Below are positions 17,883 through 25,378 of a stretch of 64,000 bases of DNA, in pieces. The notes beneath the pieces are model-generated. The model searched no databases. It was not told the origin of the DNA and saw only the letters and a list, made by a program, of their open reading frames with translations. A program made the translations under genes and the position numbers. The DNA is from Blastocatellia bacterium. Lineage in GTDB: Bacteria > Acidobacteriota > Blastocatellia > Pyrinomonadales > Pyrinomonadaceae. The DNA lies in contig JAEUQK010000023.1 of assembly GCA_016789265.1 (NCBI GenBank), forward strand, positions 1-64,000, in the 5' to 3' direction. Position 1 is the stretch's first letter. Each line of letters opens with the position of its first letter.

Positions 17883-19492
17883 ACGAGAAAGACGAAAACA
17901 ACATGCCTGAGCCGGATCGCCCCTTAGTGGAGACGGAGAACACCGTGTTCGACGATGACGGAACTGTCATCTCGCACACGGAGCAAACGATCACCGACCC
18001 GCCCCGGTCAAGGCGAGTTCACCCCGGCGTGATCGCTGCCGCCATATCTGCTGCGGGGCTGATCCTCCTGTTCGTTTGGTATTTCGCCCTGGGAGACAGC
18101 AGTGCCGGGCGGCCGGTACCAGCCCCGCGTTCCACCGCTATGGACGATTTGCCGGCGGGCGAGCCCTTGACGGGGCAAACTCTGACGATCACGCCCGAAC
18201 AGCTCGCCACTTCCGGCATCTCCGTCGAAACCGTTGGCGAGCAGCTTGCCGCCGAGGTCGGACTCACCGCGTCGACGGGCGTGATCGAAGCTAACGCTTA
18301 CCGCAACACGCCGGCCCTGGCACTCGTGGGCGGCGTTGTTCGCGCAGTACCACCGGAACTCGGGGAGAGCGTGAACAGGGGACAGACCGTCGCCGTTGTC
18401 TTCAGTAACGAATTCGCGGAAGCACAGTCGCGCTACATCGCTCTTCAGACTGAAACGGAAAACGCCCGGCAGAACTACGAACGCACGCAACGTTTGGTCG
18501 GAATAAATCAGCCCGGGCGAACCGAACTCGACCAGGCAGCAAAGCAATTAAAAGCCGCGGAAGCCGCGCTTGCCGAGATGCAAAACCGATATCAGCGAAC
18601 CACGCGCCTTATAAAAATAGGCGCGGCGAGCCGAGAGGAACTCGAACAGGACAACACTAAGTTGCGGACCGCCGAGGCCGAAGTGACCGAGGCCCGGCGC
18701 CGCCATGAAAGGGCGGGGCGGCTCGTGGAAATCAATCCCGAAACGCGGACGCAGAACGAGGAGGCCCTGAACAAACTCCGCTCTTCGGAAAGCGAATTGG
18801 CGACCATTCGGCAGAGGCTGGTCCTTTACGGAATGCCGCCCGACCGGGTGGGTTCGCTCCGAAACGCGTCACAGGTCACCTCCGAACTCGCGGTCCCGGC
18901 CCCGATCGGGGGTACGGTAACGAGCCGTACGGTCAACGCTGGCGAAGTCGTGGAAGAGAACAAGGAGCTCTTGCGCGTAACCGACCTGTCGAACGTGTGG
19001 GTGATCGCCCAGGTTTTCGAACAGGATTTGCCCCGCTTGCGGGTCGGGAGCGGTGCAAGCGTCACGACAGGTGCCTTCCCGAACCGGCTCTTCCGCGGCC
19101 ATGTCACGTACATCGATCCCACGATAGATCAGGCCACGCGAACTGCGAAAGTAAGGGTCGAGTTGGTAAACCCCGACCGCGCGTTAAAACTTGGGATGTA
19201 CGTGAACGTCGCGTTCGGTTCACTGGGCCAGAGCGAGCGAACCGTTCCCGTTGTGCCGTCGTCAGCTGTCCAGAACATCGAGAACCGCCAAGTCATCTTC
19301 ATTGCCACATCAGATCCGAACGTTTTCGAATTGAGGACGGTCCGATTGGGAAGCGAGGTGAACGGGCGCTTCCCCGTACTCGAAGGTGTCAATGTCGGCG
19401 ATCGCGTTGTGACGAACGGTAGCTTCATGCTCCGTGCGGAGTGGCTCAAGACAAAACTCGGCAGTGGCGATCACCAGCAGCACGGCTCTTGA
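17879..19492 (+). CDS. cusB: RND periplasmic adaptor (CusB/CzcB-like)
   Basis: The protein has 537 residues, longer than most adaptors (about 400). A cytoplasmic start of about 45 residues precedes one membrane span (GVIAAAISAAGLILLFVWYF). The lipoyl halves flank a long coiled coil with three similar helical segments (RTQRLVGINQPGRTELDQ; TTRLIKIGAASREELEQ; AGRLVEINPETRTQNEE), an expanded hairpin. The beta-barrel part includes VWVIAQVFEQDLPRLRVG. It links the inner pump and the outer duct. The metal-binding Met residues of E. coli CusB were not identified, so the metal rests on CusA. Confidence 0.9.
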   Translation: MNEKDENNMPEPDRPLVETENTVFDDDGTVISHTEQTITDPPRSRRVHPGVIAAAISAAGLILLFVWYFALGDSSAGRPVPAPRSTAMDDLPAGEPLTGQTLTITPEQLATSGISVETVGEQLAAEVGLTASTGVIEANAYRNTPALALVGGVVRAVPPELGESVNRGQTVAVVFSNEFAEAQSRYIALQTETENARQNYERTQRLVGINQPGRTELDQAAKQLKAAEAALAEMQNRYQRTTRLIKIGAASREELEQDNTKLRTAEAEVTEARRRHERAGRLVEINPETRTQNEEALNKLRSSESELATIRQRLVLYGMPPDRVGSLRNASQVTSELAVPAPIGGTVTSRTVNAGEVVEENKELLRVTDLSNVWVIAQVFEQDLPRLRVGSGASVTTGAFPNRLFRGHVTYIDPTIDQATRTAKVRVELVNPDRALKLGMYVNVAFGSLGQSERTVPVVPSSAVQNIENRQVIFIATSDPNVFELRTVRLGSEVNGRFPVLEGVNVGDRVVTNGSFMLRAEWLKTKLGSGDHQQHGS

Positions 19493-19525
19493 TCCGGGTA
19501 GGCAAAGCGTAAAGCCGAGATCGTA

Positions 19526-19690
19526 AGCGATCAAACCGATCTTGAGTTCCTGTACATGATAGAGATGCACTACTCTGACGGCGCCGTGAAGATGGCGAAG
19601 TTCGGGAGAACAAATCCCGGAACGCAGGCGTGAAGGCACTTGCGGAGAATGACCGACGAGCAGCAGAAAGGACCTCGCGGAGCTGCGAGA
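19526..19690 (+). pseudogene. DUF305 gene remnant
   Basis: A frame without a start reads SDQTDLEFLYMIEMHYSDGA, then VKMAKFGRTNPGTQA and a stop at 19633. This lines up with the DUF305 core (D..FL..MI.HH..AV.MA), with the HH now H-Y. After the stop the alignment goes on in other frames as VKALAEN, DEQQK and DLAELR, the usual C-terminal helix. Frameshifts have broken the gene. It lies just after cusB, where such genes often sit. Confidence 0.6.
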
Positions 19691-19748
19691 TCCGAAACGA
19701 CCGTTTCTCCGGGCAAAGCGTTAGCGTGCAGGGAAATATCTATTAATG

Positions 19749-19788
19749 GATGTGCGTTAGCAGACACTCATGTCTGCTAACGCACATC
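19749..19788. repeat. Perfect 18-bp inverted repeat (strong hairpin)
   Basis: GATGTGCGTTAGCAGACA and its exact reverse complement are separated by four bases (CTCA). The stem would be very stable. No T run follows, so a normal intrinsic terminator is doubtful, but it lies between the cusB/DUF305 remnant and the next sigma-54 site and could insulate the two units or protect mRNA ends. Confidence 0.8.
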
Positions 19789-19835
19789 TGCGCACTGCGT
19801 GCCCGAATAATCGCATCGTTTCCTTGAGAATGCCG

Positions 19836-19851
19836 GGGAACGTAACTTGCA
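19836..19851 (+). promoter_or_regulatory. Candidate sigma-54 promoter
   Basis: GGGAACGTAACTTGCA keeps the GG and AC of the -24 box and a full TTGCA at -12, ten bases between GG and GC. It lies 61 bases before the methyltransferase gene that starts the second half of the efflux cluster. The first base of the -24 box differs from consensus. Confidence 0.5.
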
Positions 19852-19912
19852 CGGCTAAGTGTCAGCGGTCTACGTTACTAGTCCCATTAACGATCTCTGA
19901 TCCGGCGCCCCG

Positions 19913-20566
19913 ATGAATAATGACCGGTATATTCCTGCTCTGTCTTATCACGCGTTGACGCCTCTCTACGATACGGTTGTGGGCTGGACGACCCGGGAGC
20001 GGTTATTCAAGGACGCGCTCGTCGAGCATGCGAGGGTAACGGCGGGTCATAGCGTTTTGGACTTAGGATGCGGTACCGGCACACTTGCGCTACTCATCCA
20101 TGAGCAGGAGCCGCAAGCGGGGGTTGTCGGTATCGACGGCGATTCGAAGATTCTCGGCATAGCGAAGAAGAAAGCCCGCCATCGGAACGTTGCGGTTCGG
20201 TACGTTCAGGCGATGTCCTTCGATCTGCCGTACGAGGACGAGTCGTTCGATCGCGTCGTCTCCAGCCTTTTCTTTCATCACCTGTCCGAGAAGAGCAAGG
20301 GACGCTCCTTGGCTGAAGCAAGGCGGGTTTTGAAATCGGATGGCGAACTGCATATTGCGGATTGGGGCAAGCCGGCGAATCTGTTAATGAAGCTGGGTTC
20401 GCGGTTCATCCAGGTGCTCGATGGTTCGGAGACGACCAAAGACAATTTCGAGGGGCGGCTGCCGGATATGGTCGTGCAGGAAGGCTTCGTCGAGGTCGAG
20501 GAGACTGCTTTCTTCAACAGCTTGTTCGGCACGATCCGGCTCTTAAAAGCGGTCAAAGAAACATGA
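19913..20566 (+). CDS. Class I SAM-dependent methyltransferase
   Basis: The protein has 217 residues. The SAM-binding motif is VLDLGCGTGTLALLI and the acidic strand end follows in VGIDGDSKILGIAKKKA. The motif IV/post region reads FDRVVSSLFFHHLSEKSKGR and LKSDGELHIADWGKP. It resembles the UbiE/Methyltransf_11 group. The substrate is unknown. It precedes two DUF4198 genes (16-base gap) and is probably co-transcribed with them. Confidence 0.85.
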   Translation: MNNDRYIPALSYHALTPLYDTVVGWTTRERLFKDALVEHARVTAGHSVLDLGCGTGTLALLIHEQEPQAGVVGIDGDSKILGIAKKKARHRNVAVRYVQAMSFDLPYEDESFDRVVSSLFFHHLSEKSKGRSLAEARRVLKSDGELHIADWGKPANLLMKLGSRFIQVLDGSETTKDNFEGRLPDMVVQEGFVEVEETAFFNSLFGTIRLLKAVKET

Positions 20567-20581
20567 TTCGACGGAGGATAA

Positions 20582-21391
20582 ATGAAACGAAAAATCGTTA
20601 GCTTTATGCTGATCGCGGTTTTGCTTGCTTTGCCGGCGTTCGGGCACGATCTGTTCTTGAAGCCGGAGAACTTTTTTACCAAATCGGGCGGGTCGGTGCG
20701 GTTGAGCGTGATGAACGGCACGTTTATGAGTAGCGAAGCCGCAGTCGCGTTCGCTAGGCTGACGGACGTTAGCGTTGTGTCTCCGGGCGGCAAGCGTTTG
20801 AGCCCGAAAGAGGCCGACTTCACCAAGAACGAGACGACCGCGTTCCTGACCGTAGCGACGCCGGAGGCAGGAAACTACGTCGTCGGGCTTTCGACCAATT
20901 GGCGTGAGAACGCGCTCGCCGCGAAGGAGTTCAACGAATACCTTACACTCGAAGGCATCCCGGACGTCCTGGACAACCGCAAGCGGGACAAAGAACTTGA
21001 TAAGGACGCGCGGTACCGCTACTCGAAATACGTCAAAACTATCCTGCAGGCCGGCGAAACGCAGACGGACGATTACAAGGCCGTTCTGGGCTACGCGGTC
21101 GAGATGATCCCGCAGCAAAACCCGTATCGATCAAAGCGGGGTGAGAGTATCGATGTACTATGCTTGAAAGACGGCAAGCCTCTTGTCGGTCAAACCGTCC
21201 TGGTCGGGTACGAATCGAGCGGAAAACTAGCTACTGAAAAATCCCTCCGGAGCGACGCGAAGGGGATGATCAAGATTAAACTTGAAGGCGTCGGCAAGTG
21301 GTACGCGAAGTTCATCAATATGGTCAAGGTGGACGACCCCAAGGTGAATTACGAATCGAAATGGGCCACGTTGACGTTCGAGATAAAATAG
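20582..21391 (+). CDS. DUF4198 periplasmic protein (first copy)
   Basis: The protein has 269 residues. A signal peptide (IVSFMLIAVLLALPAFG) is followed by HDLFLKPENFF, the typical start of DUF4198 proteins, and by a beta-rich C-terminal part (IDVLCLKDGKPLVGQTVLVG; NYESKWATLTFEIK). The family is related to the NikM-like proteins of metal uptake and is often found with metal transport genes. GGAGG precedes the ATG. The next gene is a close paralogue, so the pair arose by tandem duplication. Confidence 0.85.
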   Translation: MKRKIVSFMLIAVLLALPAFGHDLFLKPENFFTKSGGSVRLSVMNGTFMSSEAAVAFARLTDVSVVSPGGKRLSPKEADFTKNETTAFLTVATPEAGNYVVGLSTNWRENALAAKEFNEYLTLEGIPDVLDNRKRDKELDKDARYRYSKYVKTILQAGETQTDDYKAVLGYAVEMIPQQNPYRSKRGESIDVLCLKDGKPLVGQTVLVGYESSGKLATEKSLRSDAKGMIKIKLEGVGKWYAKFINMVKVDDPKVNYESKWATLTFEIK

Positions 21392-21402
21392 AAGGAGCGA
21401 TT

Positions 21403-22215
21403 ATGAAGAGAAAAGCTTTATTCACTGCGGCCCTTGCATTGGTTCTTTTGACCGCGCAGGTTTTCGGTCATGATCTTTTTCTCAAGCTCGACAGCTTTTT
21501 CGTCGCGGCGAATTCGAAGGTGACGATAAACATCCTGAATGGGACATTCATGGCGAGCGAAGGGGCCGTCAATTACGCTCGGCTGCGGGACGTGAGCCTT
21601 GTCGCGCCGGACGGCGTTCAGATGAAACCGGTAGAGGCGAATTTCACCAAGAACGAGACGACCTCTTTTGTCAACTTAGACATCAAAGACGCGGGCACAT
21701 ACGTAGCCGGTCTGTCCACAAGGGAACGCGAGATTGATCTGGAGGGCAAAGACTTCAACGATTACCTGTCGCATGACGGTATCCCGGACACTCTCGCCGA
21801 GAGAAAGGAGAAAAAGGAACTCGACAAAAAAGTGCGCGAAAGATATTCCAAGCACGTAAAGGCGATCTTTCAGGCCGGCGATGTGCGAACCGATAGCTTC
21901 AAAACGGTTCTCGGGTACCCGGTCGAGCTCGTCCCGCAGCAGAACCCGTACAAGTTGAAGTCCGGCGATACCATCGAGATACTTTGCCTGAAAGACGGAA
22001 AGCCGCTGGTGAATCAGTTCGTTCAGTCCGGACGCGAGACGGATGGAAAAGTTGTGACCGGTCAGGATGTTCGAACCGATAAGAAGGGCATCGCGAAATT
22101 CAAGCTTGACGGCGCTGGCAAGTGGTACGTGCGGTTCATCAACATGACGCGGTTGGACGACCCGAAGCTCAACTACGAATCCAAGTGGGCGACGCTGACG
22201 TTTGAGATCAGGTAA
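21403..22215 (+). CDS. DUF4198 periplasmic protein (second copy)
   Basis: The protein has 270 residues, a tandem paralogue of the preceding gene. The ATG at 21403 has GAAGGAG upstream; an in-frame longer frame runs into the first copy. Signal peptide (LFTAALALVLLTAQVFG), then HDLFLKLDSFF. Shared blocks include MNGTFM/LNGTFMASEG, FTKNETT, LKDGKPLV and NYESKWATLTFEI. Both copies likely act in the periplasm; having two suggests specialisation or dosage. Confidence 0.85.
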   Translation: MKRKALFTAALALVLLTAQVFGHDLFLKLDSFFVAANSKVTINILNGTFMASEGAVNYARLRDVSLVAPDGVQMKPVEANFTKNETTSFVNLDIKDAGTYVAGLSTREREIDLEGKDFNDYLSHDGIPDTLAERKEKKELDKKVRERYSKHVKAIFQAGDVRTDSFKTVLGYPVELVPQQNPYKLKSGDTIEILCLKDGKPLVNQFVQSGRETDGKVVTGQDVRTDKKGIAKFKLDGAGKWYVRFINMTRLDDPKLNYESKWATLTFEIR

Positions 22216-22234
22216 TGCGGTTGATGCGTGGAAC

Positions 22235-22759
22235 ATGAAGTTTCTTAAGTGCTACAAAGAAATCTGGTTCGGGATCGGCTTGGGGGCTTTCGCCTGGGTG
22301 GTCGATGCGGTCATGCACGTCGAACTCGGTGCGGATGTACACGCAGGCGGATTATGGTCCGAGATCTTTGCGCCTCATCCCACGGCGTTCATTTTTCGTG
22401 TTTTCTATTTTGTCGTAGCCGTCGCGTTCGGCGTATTCCTCTGGCGGGCGAACTGGCGGGAACGGCAGCTAAGGGCCCTTGAGGAAGCGGTCGTTGCTTT
22501 CCAGCGTCAACTCGACGCCCCGGCGCTCCGGATAGTGGCGACAGCGCGCACACTCCAAAACCGCAACTCGGTTCGGCTGGATGAAACGGCCAACCGCCTC
22601 GCGGCCGAGATCTGGGCGGACGCCGCGCTGTTGGACGAACTCGCGAAAAAATATCTCGAATTCGGAAGGCTGGTGCAGGAAGGTGAAACGGCCCGCGCGA
22701 TCGAGACGCTGCGGAACATCGAGGTTTGGCTTGTTGAAAGGAAAACCGACACCAAATAG
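22235..22759 (+). CDS. Two-span membrane protein of the two-component operon
   Basis: The protein has 174 residues. Two hydrophobic spans (IWFGIGLGAFAWVVDAVMHV and AFIFRVFYFVVAVAFGVFLW) enclose a His-containing loop (MHVELGADVHAGG; APHPTAF). A cytoplasmic helical tail of about 100 residues follows, rich in Glu and Arg. No named family is recognised. Its stop overlaps the GTG start of the response regulator by one base, so it is likely part of the signalling unit, perhaps a sensor aid. Confidence 0.65.
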   Translation: MKFLKCYKEIWFGIGLGAFAWVVDAVMHVELGADVHAGGLWSEIFAPHPTAFIFRVFYFVVAVAFGVFLWRANWRERQLRALEEAVVAFQRQLDAPALRIVATARTLQNRNSVRLDETANRLAAEIWADAALLDELAKKYLEFGRLVQEGETARAIETLRNIEVWLVERKTDTK

Positions 22760-24132
22760 TGAAAAAAAATGACAGCCATACAGTTCTTCTCGCCGATGAC
22801 GACGAAAACCTCCGTCGGGTTATGGAATTTCAACTAGGCGAAGCGGGTTACAAAGTCATCTCAGCGGCAGACGGTCAAGAAGCGTTAACGATCTTCGAAC
22901 ATAACGAGGTAGATTGCGTTATCACGGATCTTCGAATGCCGAGACTGTCCGGACTCGAGCTTTTGGAAAAAATTAAAGCTACGAACGGTGATGTCCCAGT
23001 GGTCGTCACGACCGCGTTCGGCGAGGTGGAGACCGCCGTCAGCGCGATGAAGTTAGGGGCATTCGATTACGTCAACAAGCCATTCAATCGGGACGAGATA
23101 CTTTTGACCATCGAGCGAGCCCTGAGCTTTAGCGAAACAAGGAACGAGAACCTGCAGCTTCGGGAGTTGGTCGAACGCGAGTTCCGGCTCGACAGCGTCA
23201 TCGGCGAGTCTGCCGCGATGACGAGCGTGATGAAGACAGTAGAGCGGGTCTCGCGATCGGACGTTACGGTGCTGATCTCGGGCGAATCCGGCACCGGCAA
23301 GGAGCTCGTCGCCAAAGGCATTCACTTTTCAGGGCGCCGGAAGCGAGGGCCATTCATCCCGGTCAACTGCGGTTCGATCCCCGAAACGCTGATCGAGGCG
23401 GAACTGTTCGGCTACAAGCGCGGCAGTTTCACCGGCGCGACCGCCGACACGAAAGGCAAATTCGAGGCGGCGAGTGGCGGCACGCTTTTCCTGGATGAGA
23501 TCGGCCAGATGCCGCTTCCCCTACAGCCGAAATTGCTTCGCGTCCTGCAAGAGCGCGAAGTTGTCCGGCTGGGTGAAAACGATCCCCGAAAGTTCGACGT
23601 GCGGGTGATCGCCGCGACAAATCAAGATCTTCACGAAATGGTCGCGGCGGGAAACTTCCGCGAGGATTTGTATTTCCGCCTTGCGGTGGTCCCGATAAAA
23701 CTGCCGCCATTGCGGGCGCGGCGGGACGACATTTCGCTGCTCGCCAATCACTTTCTCCGCCGGGCGAAACGGAGGCACGGTTTCGAGAGCTTGAGAATGA
23801 AACCGGAGGTGATCAAATCGCTCTCCGAATATTCATTTCCGGGCAACGTCCGCGAGCTCGAAAACGTGATCGAGCGGATGGTGGTTCTTTCGGATGAAAA
23901 CAGTCTAACGGTAGACGACATTCCCGAATACATCCGGGAGCCGGCGACGAGTTTCGGCGGAGTGAAGATGGAACTGCCGCCCGACGGAATCTCTTTCGAA
24001 GAATTGGAGCGCGAGATCATCGCGCATGCCCTGGATCTCCACAACGGAAATCAATCGCAGGCGGCTCGCTATTTGAACATCACGAGAAGTGCGTTGATCT
24101 ACCGAATGCAGAAGTTCGGCCTTGATGAATAA
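22759..24132 (+). CDS. NtrC-family sigma-54-dependent response regulator
   Basis: The protein has 457 residues from a GTG start. Receiver domain with acidic ADDDEN and phosphate-accepting Asp57 ([12 protein letters not shown]). AAA+ domain with Walker A GESGTGKE, the sigma-54 contact loop as GSFTGA (Ser for the usual first Ala), and Walker [12 protein letters not shown] Fis-type helix-turn-helix ends the protein ([24 protein letters not shown]). It needs sigma-54 RNA polymerase. The kinase gene overlaps its 3' end. The three -24/-12 sites at 11868, 12262 and 19836 are likely targets. Confidence 0.93.
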   Translation: MKKNDSHTVLLADDDENLRRVMEFQLGEAGYKVISAADGQEALTIFEHNEVDCVITDLRMPRLSGLELLEKIKATNGDVPVVVTTAFGEVETAVSAMKLGAFDYVNKPFNRDEILLTIERALSFSETRNENLQLRELVEREFRLDSVIGESAAMTSVMKTVERVSRSDVTVLISGESGTGKELVAKGIHFSGRRKRGPFIPVNCGSIPETLIEAELFGYKRGSFTGATADTKGKFEAASGGTLFLDEIGQMPLPLQPKLLRVLQEREVVRLGENDPRKFDVRVIAATNQDLHEMVAAGNFREDLYFRLAVVPIKLPPLRARRDDISLLANHFLRRAKRRHGFESLRMKPEVIKSLSEYSFPGNVRELENVIERMVVLSDENSLTVDDIPEYIREPATSFGGVKMELPPDGISFEELEREIIAHALDLHNGNQSQAARYLNITRSALIYRMQKFGLDE

Positions 24133-25204
24133 AAAGAGTTCGCCGACCGCCGTGATAGCGCTCGTCGTGACGATCGTGTTCGTCGCGGTGCTTCATTATG
24201 TCACCCCGGTGGACAGCATCGTCCTCCATCAAATCTACCAGCGCGTCTTTTACATCCCGATTATCCTGGCCGCGTTTTGGTACGGGCTCGGTGGCGGGAT
24301 CGGTGCGGCCGCATTGGCCGCAGTCTCGTATCTGCCGCATATTCTGCTCCACTGGCAACACCAAAACTACGAATACGCCCTGAATCAGTACGCGGAAATC
24401 GGATTGTTCTTCGTGATCGGGGCGGTGACGGGATGGCTGGGGGATCAGAAACGTAGGGAACACGAACGTGCCGAGCGGATTAACACCGAGCTTCAGACCG
24501 CGTACGCCGATCTCCGGCAGACCGTCGGGCAGCTCTTGCAGGCGGAACGGCTTTCCTCGCTTGCGGAGATCGCCTCCGGGGTAGTTCACGAAGTGCGAAA
24601 TCCGTTGGGAGCCATCAAGGGCGCCGTCGAGATTCTCGAGGACGAAATCCCCGAGGACAGCCCGCGACGTGAATTTGCGCGTATCGCGAAGGTCGAGGTC
24701 GAGCGGATCGATAAGCTTGTAAGCGAGTTCCTCAGGTTCGCCCGACCGCCGAAACTCTCCAAAGTACCGTCGAGCGTCAACGAACTTGTGGAGTCGGTCA
24801 TATCGCTTTTAGACCCGCGGGCCGCGGAGGGCAGCGTTTCAATAGAAAAGGAATTGGCCTCGGGACTGTCGCCGATCGAAATCGACCCCGAGCAAATAGT
24901 GCAGGTGCTGTTGAACCTCGCGATCAACGCCCTCGATGCAACGCCAAACGGGGGCACAATCGTCTTTCGGACGTATGAGTCGGGAGACACCGTGACGGTC
25001 GAAATCGAAGACACGGGCGTTGGGATTGCCGCCGACGATAAGGAACGCATTTTCGATCCATTCTTCACTACCAAAGACAAAGGCACCGGGCTCGGCCTCT
25101 CGGTCGCGCACAGGATCGTCACCCAACACGACGGAAACCTGACCGCGGAGAACACCGAGCGAGGGGCTCGTTTTAAAGTAACGCTAACCCGGACGGGGCA
25201 ATAG
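24125..25204 (+). CDS. Membrane sensor histidine kinase
   Basis: The protein has 359 residues and starts at an ATG overlapping the response regulator by eight bases. Three or four hydrophobic segments fill residues 9-105, with short loops and no large periplasmic sensor. HisKA follows with His155 in VVHEVRNPLGAIKGAVEIL, and the ATPase part has NLAINALDAT (N box), DTGVGIA (G1) and GTGLGLSV (G2). It should phosphorylate the NtrC-type regulator encoded before it. The signal is unknown; given the neighbours, copper or envelope stress is the simplest guess. Confidence 0.9.
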   Translation: MNKKSSPTAVIALVVTIVFVAVLHYVTPVDSIVLHQIYQRVFYIPIILAAFWYGLGGGIGAAALAAVSYLPHILLHWQHQNYEYALNQYAEIGLFFVIGAVTGWLGDQKRREHERAERINTELQTAYADLRQTVGQLLQAERLSSLAEIASGVVHEVRNPLGAIKGAVEILEDEIPEDSPRREFARIAKVEVERIDKLVSEFLRFARPPKLSKVPSSVNELVESVISLLDPRAAEGSVSIEKELASGLSPIEIDPEQIVQVLLNLAINALDATPNGGTIVFRTYESGDTVTVEIEDTGVGIAADDKERIFDPFFTTKDKGTGLGLSVAHRIVTQHDGNLTAENTERGARFKVTLTRTGQ

Positions 25205-25260
25205 TCAGCCCCCCACCCAAAACAGCTAATCGCGCGACCTAGCACACCGCCGCCCAGGCG

Positions 25261-25283
25261 AAAGATTCTCGCAAAGAATCTTT
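25261..25283 (+). terminator. Weak hairpin after the two-component genes
   Basis: AAAGATTCT and AGAATCTTT form a 9-base stem around CGCAA. It is A/T-rich and ends at the -35 box of the next promoter. It could end the efflux cluster transcript, but it lacks a GC-rich stem and T tract. Confidence 0.4.
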
Positions 25284-25341
25284 GACAAACGTGGCCCAGA
25301 CGAATAGTATTCTCCATTATTGAAAATGAATTTCATTTGCA
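25282..25341 (+). promoter_or_regulatory. Sigma-70-type promoter with Fur-like box
   Basis: TTGACA (25282-25287), 17 bases, TAGTAT (25305-25310) form a good promoter facing the TonB receptor gene. Just downstream, GAAAATGAATTTCATTTGC (25322-25340) holds AAATGA and TCATTT in inverted order and resembles a Fur box. Iron (or other metal) repression of the receptor is the likely outcome. Confidence 0.65.
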
Positions 25342-25378
25342 GTTATGAAGATAATCTCATGAAGGGACCTATATCGTA

